Source: Branchiostoma floridae (Eukaryota; Chordata; Leptocardii; Amphioxiformes; Branchiostomatidae). From it: a stretch of 53,538 nucleotides of DNA. Of the stretch, positions 51,101 through 53,538 are shown piece by piece (position 1 is the stretch's first letter; each line of letters starts with the position of its first letter). The stretch lies in NCBI RefSeq assembly GCF_000003815.2, contig NC_049993.1, positions 374,001 through 427,538 of the forward strand. The letters are read 5' to 3'. The notes under the pieces were generated by a model. It was not told the origin of the DNA. It saw nothing but the letters and a program-made list of their open reading frames with translations, and ran no database searches. The translations under genes were made by a program, and so were the position numbers.

Positions 51101-53435
51101 GAAAAGGCATGGGGGTTATCTGGACCCCACTGTCTAGTTTGTATTGCAAATGAGCCACATGTTGATGCTGATATGCTATCTCACAAACGGATGATTAGTT
51201 AAATTGATTAGTTGAAATGATTAGTCCAATGATGGTGACAAAATGGTTTAATGGCTTGTATATATACACTGTATCGTACAATATATATTTTGCAAATGTT
51301 TTTTTATGTAATGTATTAAAATGCTAATTTGTTATAAAGGAATTTTTGTGAAATAATAGTGTCGGTTGGATAGGCTATATGATATTAACGTGAATGCCCC
51401 GCCTTATCCTCGGTGTATATGGTGAGATAATCCCTGGCCAGGTGCAATAACCACCTCATAAACCACCTCGTTCGCTACGCTCACTCGGTAGCCACGATTC
51501 TTAACTGATATGTTACAATCTAATCACAACATGTAATAGTCACTGGGCAGCACTGCACGCGCACCATCACTGAGAATGTATGAGATGCTATAGATGAAGC
51601 AAAATCAATTAAGCTTAAAGGCTGCATATTAATGATATAATAGGAATCACATGACATTCTGATGTGCTGCAACATTTCTTTTCACAGATCTTCAACGGCA
51701 ACAGCGACAACGAAACTATCGTCCAACAAAATTTCACCTCGTACATCTACGCCCGGTATATCCTCGTCAACCCGCAAACTTGGTCCGGCGCTCCACGACT
51801 GAGGATAGAGCTACTTGGGGTTGATGGTATGTATAAAAAATGGAAATTTTGCTACACATTTCTTTGGCCGAAATAAAGGTCCAGAAGGATCGATAGTTTA
51901 GTACGAGAAGTGCTTTCAAGTGAAAAGGAATCGGATCATGGGCCTATCACTTGTGATGTATTAAGAATGGCTACTTTTAGCATATGATCAGATCTTTGAT
52001 TCAGCTTGCATTATCTCAATCATTGGTCTTTAAAGAGAACAGTGACAGTAGTGTGTGAGCTGTTGGATAATTGCCTTTACATATATACTTGACAACAAAG
52101 TAGATCATCAACAAATTTAACATTATGATGTCAATGACATAACGATGTGGATGCCATCTTCTAGTACTTCCTACAACAAGCTCCCCGGTCACAACCCCAC
52201 CCGTGACAACCACCTCCACACAAACGACCCCGCCCGTGACAACCACCTCCACACAAATGACCCCGCCCGTGACAACCACCTCTTCGCTAACGACTCCAAT
52301 CGGTCCGACGACATCTCCTGTTACGACTCCACTCGACACGACAACAAGTCTAACAACGAACCAGGTAGACACAACCAAACTATCAACATCCTCCTCAACA
52401 CAACTGCCTCAAACATCGTTTAGTTCTGATGTTCCTACAACTACTCTGGTAGTCGACACAGAATCCACGACGAACCAAGGACAGTCTACCGCCTCCAACA
52501 TCTTCTCCAGTACGGAAACCCAAACAGCGGCAAGTGCTACAGAGGCTGAGACGTCATCTGGCGTGTACCAACCCATCGGGGTACAGGACGATACAATCAT
52601 CCCAGATAATCTGATGACAGCGTCATCCCAAGTAAGCGGATCCGAGGCGTACAGGGGCCGCTTGAACGGTGATGGTGCATGGCAGCCGTCAGGACAAGGC
52701 ACCGAGTTCCTGGCGGTGGATCTAGAGTACAATCGTTACATCTTTGGCATCCAGACCCAGGGACAGGGAAATGGCTACGTGGAGACCTACAGGATCCTAT
52801 ACCAGGTGGACAACACAACAGATCTAGTTCTGTACTCGGCTGGTGGTGGGACCGCCAAGGTAAGTGCCAACATATGCAGATACAGGGTTATAGATGCACC
52901 CCAAAGCTTCTAAAGAACACTGAGTAAAAATGAAAAATTCACAAAAGATAATCATTTGAAGCCCTCTGTGGATTTCTACTGTACTTTGGATATCTTAAAT
53001 GATACGTTAAGTAACATATTCAGAAAGAAAGCAAAAATTAGTCATCACAACACACCGCATTGGACGTCATCTGCACGCAGCTCAATTGCTAACGTTAGTT
53101 GTGGATTATTTAGTAGTATGTTACAGCCGAGTCACTAGATGTTAGCTCATTTGTAATGGTGACTAGGCAGTCGAGCAGCCCTGAGATATATGATTTGTTA
53201 TCACATAGACAATAAGGTAGATTATATGATTTTTATCAAGACTGAGCAAACCTTAAACTGTGATATTCTGATGTGCTCCAACATTTCTTTTCACAGATCT
53301 TCAGCGGCAACAGCGACAACGAAACTATCGTCCAACAAAACTTCACCTCGTACATCTACGCCCGGTATATCCTCGTCAACCCGCAAACGTGGTCCGGCGC
53401 TCCACGACTGAGGATAGAGTTACTTGGAGTCGATG
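36062..53435 (+). CDS. Gene 2: secreted or surface mucin-like protein with four discoidin (F5/8C) domains (spliced, 3' incomplete)
   Basis: Nine exons: 36062-36131, 43073-43389, 43748-43886, 44550-44953, 45431-45569, 45886-46751, 51688-51826, 52165-52859, 53297-53435. Splice phases alternate 1 (between modules) and 0 (inside each discoidin domain) and all agree, giving about 970 residues in one frame. Order: signal peptide; discoidin 1; then three units of Thr/Ser/Pro-rich linker plus discoidin domain. The last exon ends at a phase 1 donor (GATG|GTAAGT), so the gene continues beyond the window. Family knowledge: discoidin domains bind carbohydrates, lipids or proteins outside the cell, and Thr/Pro-rich linkers are usually heavily O-glycosylated. 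Inferred role: extracellular adhesion, matrix or mucosal recognition. Whether a membrane anchor follows cannot be seen. Other exons inside the 6.9 kb first intron are not excluded. Confidence 0.85.
37680..37765. repeat. CA/CAGACA microsatellite
   Basis: About 85 bp of GACACACACAGACACACACA-type repeat ending in CACGCGCGCGAG, in the first intron of gene 2. Confidence 0.85.
38450..38740 (+). mobile_element. Repeat family A fragment (head half)
   Basis: GAGTTCGGAGACATCACACC and TCAATGAAATAG are the family A head. TTATGCAAATTAAGTTGGCC and AAGGTACCTGCATGCCT match the middle of the copies at 46.9 and 48.3 kb. The 3' half is missing or diverged. The open frame at 38720-38980 starts inside this repeat and has no domain signature. 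Confidence 0.6.
39755..40726. mobile_element. piggyBac-like non-autonomous element
   Basis: TTAA lies on both sides (39751-39754, 40727-40730). The ends are inverted: CCCTCAAGCACCCGACC at the left and GGGTGTTTGAGGG at the right. TTAA targets with CCC..GGG ends are the hallmark of piggyBac transposons (family knowledge). The 18-bp palindromic word GGGGTCCAAACGGACCCC, or its reverse complement with one or two changes, occurs near both ends and once inside at about 40515-40533. No transposase frame. 972 bp. Confidence 0.85.
40731..42130. other. Intron 1 of gene 2, nothing recognised
   Basis: No exon or repeat family could be supported. The open frames at 41082-41321, 41451-41639 and 41916-42194 (all minus) lack signatures. 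Confidence 0.3.
42130..42510 (+). mobile_element. Penelope-like element remnant (GIY-YIG endonuclease)
   Basis: From about 42290 the plus frames read HIPCQGT, CEASYTGETECSLR, then SEHIHIESSGHNFSLDKV, RILGIKQNFSRK. This fits the endonuclease of Penelope-like elements: I-P-C, Y-x-G-E-T, a V-A-E-H-x-x-x-x-G-H block and the L-D..E-x-N-x-x-x-R-K block. Stops are present and the end is missing. The upstream phrase CGACTGTCGCCTTCGTCAGG resembles the CTTCGTC phrases beside the other Penelope remnant at 26.9 kb. Confidence 0.65.
43073..43389 (+). CDS. Gene 2 exon D1a: discoidin domain 1, first half
   Basis: Acceptor CTTTTACTACAG, donor GCCACG|GTAAGA; phase 1 in, phase 0 out. It encodes SVYQPIGVQNNTIIPGG, LMTASSQVNGSEAYRGRL, GAWQPS, EFLAVDLEYNRYIFGIQTQG, GYVETYRILYQVDN. 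It matches the F5/8C pattern (LGM..I-x-x-x-x-I-T-A-S-S, W-x-P, W-L-x-V-D-L, G-I-x-T-Q-G, Y-V-T-x-Y-x-L-x-Y-S). The family's first Cys is Val here (S-V-Y). There is no mucin linker before this copy. Sequons NGS and NTT. Confidence 0.9.
43748..43886 (+). CDS. Gene 2 exon D1b: discoidin domain 1, second half
   Basis: Acceptor TTTTCTGCAG, phase 0 in, phase 1 out (GATG|GTAAGT). It encodes IFSGNSDNETIVQQNF, YIYARYILVNPQ, DFSGAPRLRIELLGVD, the end of an F5/8C domain (F-x-G-N-x-D, A-R-Y-I-R-x-x-P, L-R-x-E-L-x-G-C). The final Cys is Val. It differs from later copies at P for T after QQNF and DF for TW. Confidence 0.9.
44550..44953 (+). CDS. Gene 2 exon D2a: short mucin-like linker and discoidin domain 2, first half
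   Basis: Acceptor TTTGCTTCAG, donor CCAAG|GTGGGT, phase 1 in, phase 0 out. The linker of about 37 residues starts LPTTISPVTTPLVTTPSTPS. The discoidin half differs from D1 mainly at QDVTIIPDN, PSRQG (Gly to Arg) and TQGQGDG. Confidence 0.9.
45431..45569 (+). CDS. Gene 2 exon D2b: discoidin domain 2, second half
   Basis: Acceptor GTTTCCTCAG, donor GATG|GTAAGT. It encodes IFSGNSDNETIVQQNF, TSYIYARYILVNPQ, TWLGAPRLRIELLGVD. It is identical in length (139 nt) to the other three b exons. The only change from D4b is Leu for Ser after TW. Confidence 0.9.
45886..46751 (+). CDS. Gene 2 exon D3a: long mucin-like linker and discoidin domain 3, first half
   Basis: Acceptor CATCTTCTAG (weak pyrimidine tract but shared with D4a), donor CCAAG|GTAAGT. 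The linker of about 183 residues is almost all Thr, Ser, Pro, Val and Gln: LPTTSSPVTTPPVTTTSSQ, then an 11-residue repeat SPVTTPPIQTT, then PQTSFSSDVPTTTPSVDA and ATEAETSSG. The discoidin half reads QDDTIITDDL and TQGQGDG at its variable sites. Such linkers are expected to be extended and O-glycosylated. Confidence 0.9.
46002..46166 (+). repeat. 33-bp coding tandem repeat (SPVTTPPIQTT)
   Basis: Units at 46002-46034, 46035-46067, 46068-46100 and 46101-46133 encode SPVTTPPIQTT, with PII in the fourth; a degenerate fifth runs to 46166. Three units are almost identical at DNA level. 33 bp is 11 codons, so length changes keep the frame. The same DNA is open in other frames on both strands, which explains long false ORFs here. 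Confidence 0.9.
46937..49506 (+). mobile_element. Two head-to-tail family A repeats inserted in the D3 intron
   Basis: The first copy starts CTAGAGTTCGGCGACCTCAT (46937) and the second starts the same way at 48343. Both contain ATTATGCAAAT words, GCCAATCCGTCAATCC, and the TGCCCCTGC..CTAGGGGGC region. The second copy ends with ACAGACACA repeats, TACCTCCATTTTTTCATGG and two units of a palindromic AACCTCCATGACATTTCATG repeat up to 49506. The sister intron at 52860-53296 lacks the whole block, which fixes its borders. Open frames inside (47715-48122 and others) show no domain. Confidence 0.75.
49581..50652 (-). mobile_element. Family A repeat, third copy, inverted, inserted 75 bp away
   Basis: It begins TACCTCCATGAAATGTCATG, the element's 3' end, followed by CTGTGTGTCTGTG repeats. 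It ends GAGGTCGCCGAACTCTAG, the reverse complement of the head. Inner words match the other copies in reverse. The empty site GGATTATTTAGTAGTATG survives at 53103-53121, so this insertion happened after the intron was duplicated. Confidence 0.75.
50825..50860. repeat. Perfect 17-bp hairpin
   Basis: AAAAGTGTGCGGTTATT (50825-50841), spacer AG, then its exact reverse complement to 50860. It lies in the D3 intron beside CCTCGTTCGCTACGCTCACT-type sequence further on (about 51465), suggesting a fold-back transposon end. The remaining sequence 50860-51487 shows nothing else recognised. Confidence 0.9.
51688..51826 (+). CDS. Gene 2 exon D3b: discoidin domain 3, second half
   Basis: Acceptor CTTTTCACAG, donor GATG|GTATGT; 139 nt, phase 0 in and 1 out. 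It encodes IFNGNSDNETIVQQNF (Asn for Ser at the third residue), TSYIYARYILVNPQ, TWSGAPRLRIELLGVD. It is separated from D3a by a 4.9 kb intron swollen by repeats. Confidence 0.9.
52165..52859 (+). CDS. Gene 2 exon D4a: mucin-like linker and discoidin domain 4, first half
   Basis: Acceptor CATCTTCTAG, donor CCAAG|GTAAGT. The linker of about 130 residues starts LPTTSSPVTTPPVTTTSTQ and has PVTTTSTQTTP-type repeats but none of the PPIQTT units of D3a. It ends ATEAETSSG like D3a. Discoidin differences: ASSQVSGSEAY (loss of the NGS sequon) and TQGQGNG. Confidence 0.9.
53297..53435 (+). CDS. Gene 2 exon D4b: discoidin domain 4, second half
   Basis: Acceptor CTTTTCACAG, donor GATG|GTAAGT at phase 1. 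It encodes IFSGNSDNETIVQQNF, TSYIYARYILVNPQ, TWSGAPRLRIELLGVD. No stop codon follows within the exon, so at least one more exon lies beyond the window. Confidence 0.9.
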
Positions 53436-53538
53436 GTAAGTAGTAAGCACGACATTCACGATAGTGACGATACTAAGAGGAAATCGATTTTAAAGAATGA
53501 TCATATATGGTACTTTGCTGAAGAATAAGAATACAGGT

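Larger units (their letters stand above)
51488..53225 (+). repeat. Tandem duplication unit 2 (intron end + D3b + D4a + intron start)
   Basis: Counterpart of unit 1 at 45230. It keeps the uninterrupted intron (52860-53225) in which family A insertions are absent, including TAGTCATCACAACACACCGC and GGATTATTTAGTAGTATG. Confidence 0.85.

Noticed and set aside
43056-53435. Minus-strand and out-of-frame plus ORFs over the discoidin exons (for example MYSRSTARNSVPC, MAAVRTRHRVPGG)
   Set aside because: They recur only because the exons are near-identical copies; phase, splice sites and family motifs support the plus frame.

Overview
The window looks like nuclear DNA of an invertebrate deuterostome, most likely a lancelet (Branchiostoma). 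The reasons are short exons with GT-AG introns, a very high and diverse load of transposon remnants, and two multi-exon extracellular adhesion-type genes. No bacterial operon, tRNA, rRNA or CRISPR array was seen. The species call is inference.

Region 1 (about 2.0-22.9 kb, + strand) holds an immunoglobulin-superfamily membrane protein. Six exons (2033-2216, 4233-4393, 5180-5300, 19464-19633, 20379-20684, 22621-22865) join with matching phases into three Ig domains, one transmembrane helix and a short cytoplasmic tail. The signal-peptide exon is not visible and probably lies upstream. Domain 1 is a V-type domain without either canonical cysteine, as in vertebrate CEACAM and HEPACAM first domains. 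The introns after exons 1 and 4 both open with a 16-17-copy minisatellite whose unit contains the exon end plus the 5' splice site. The 14 kb intron between exons 3 and 4 is mostly transposons: LINE reverse-transcriptase debris, a pogo-like element carrying a G-rich TIR element, and a nested stack of hairpin-ended elements with a ~162 bp internal periodicity.

Region 2 (about 22.9-36 kb) is intergenic. It holds a second, inverted and complete copy of the G-rich TIR element, a Penelope-like endonuclease remnant inside an inverted repeat, a TIR element packed with TGACGTCA sites, a long TG microsatellite, a tRNA-derived SINE, and one unexplained frameshifted coding-like stretch at 25.6 kb.

Region 3 (36.06 kb to the window end, + strand) is a second gene, continuing beyond the window. 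A signal-peptide exon (36062-36131) is followed, after a 6.9 kb intron with a piggyBac-like and a Penelope-like remnant, by four discoidin (F5/8 type C) domains. Each domain is split over two exons by a phase 0 intron, and modules join at phase 1. Domains 2-4 are preceded by Thr/Ser/Pro-rich mucin-like linkers encoded in the same exon as the domain's first half. All four domains are nearly identical and lack both terminal cysteines of the family. Exons plus flanking introns were tandemly duplicated recently. One duplicate intron later received nested repeat insertions, so its sister intron serves as the empty-site reference.

Both genes are predicted to act at the cell surface or outside the cell in adhesion or recognition. 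Nothing in the sequence shows that they work together.
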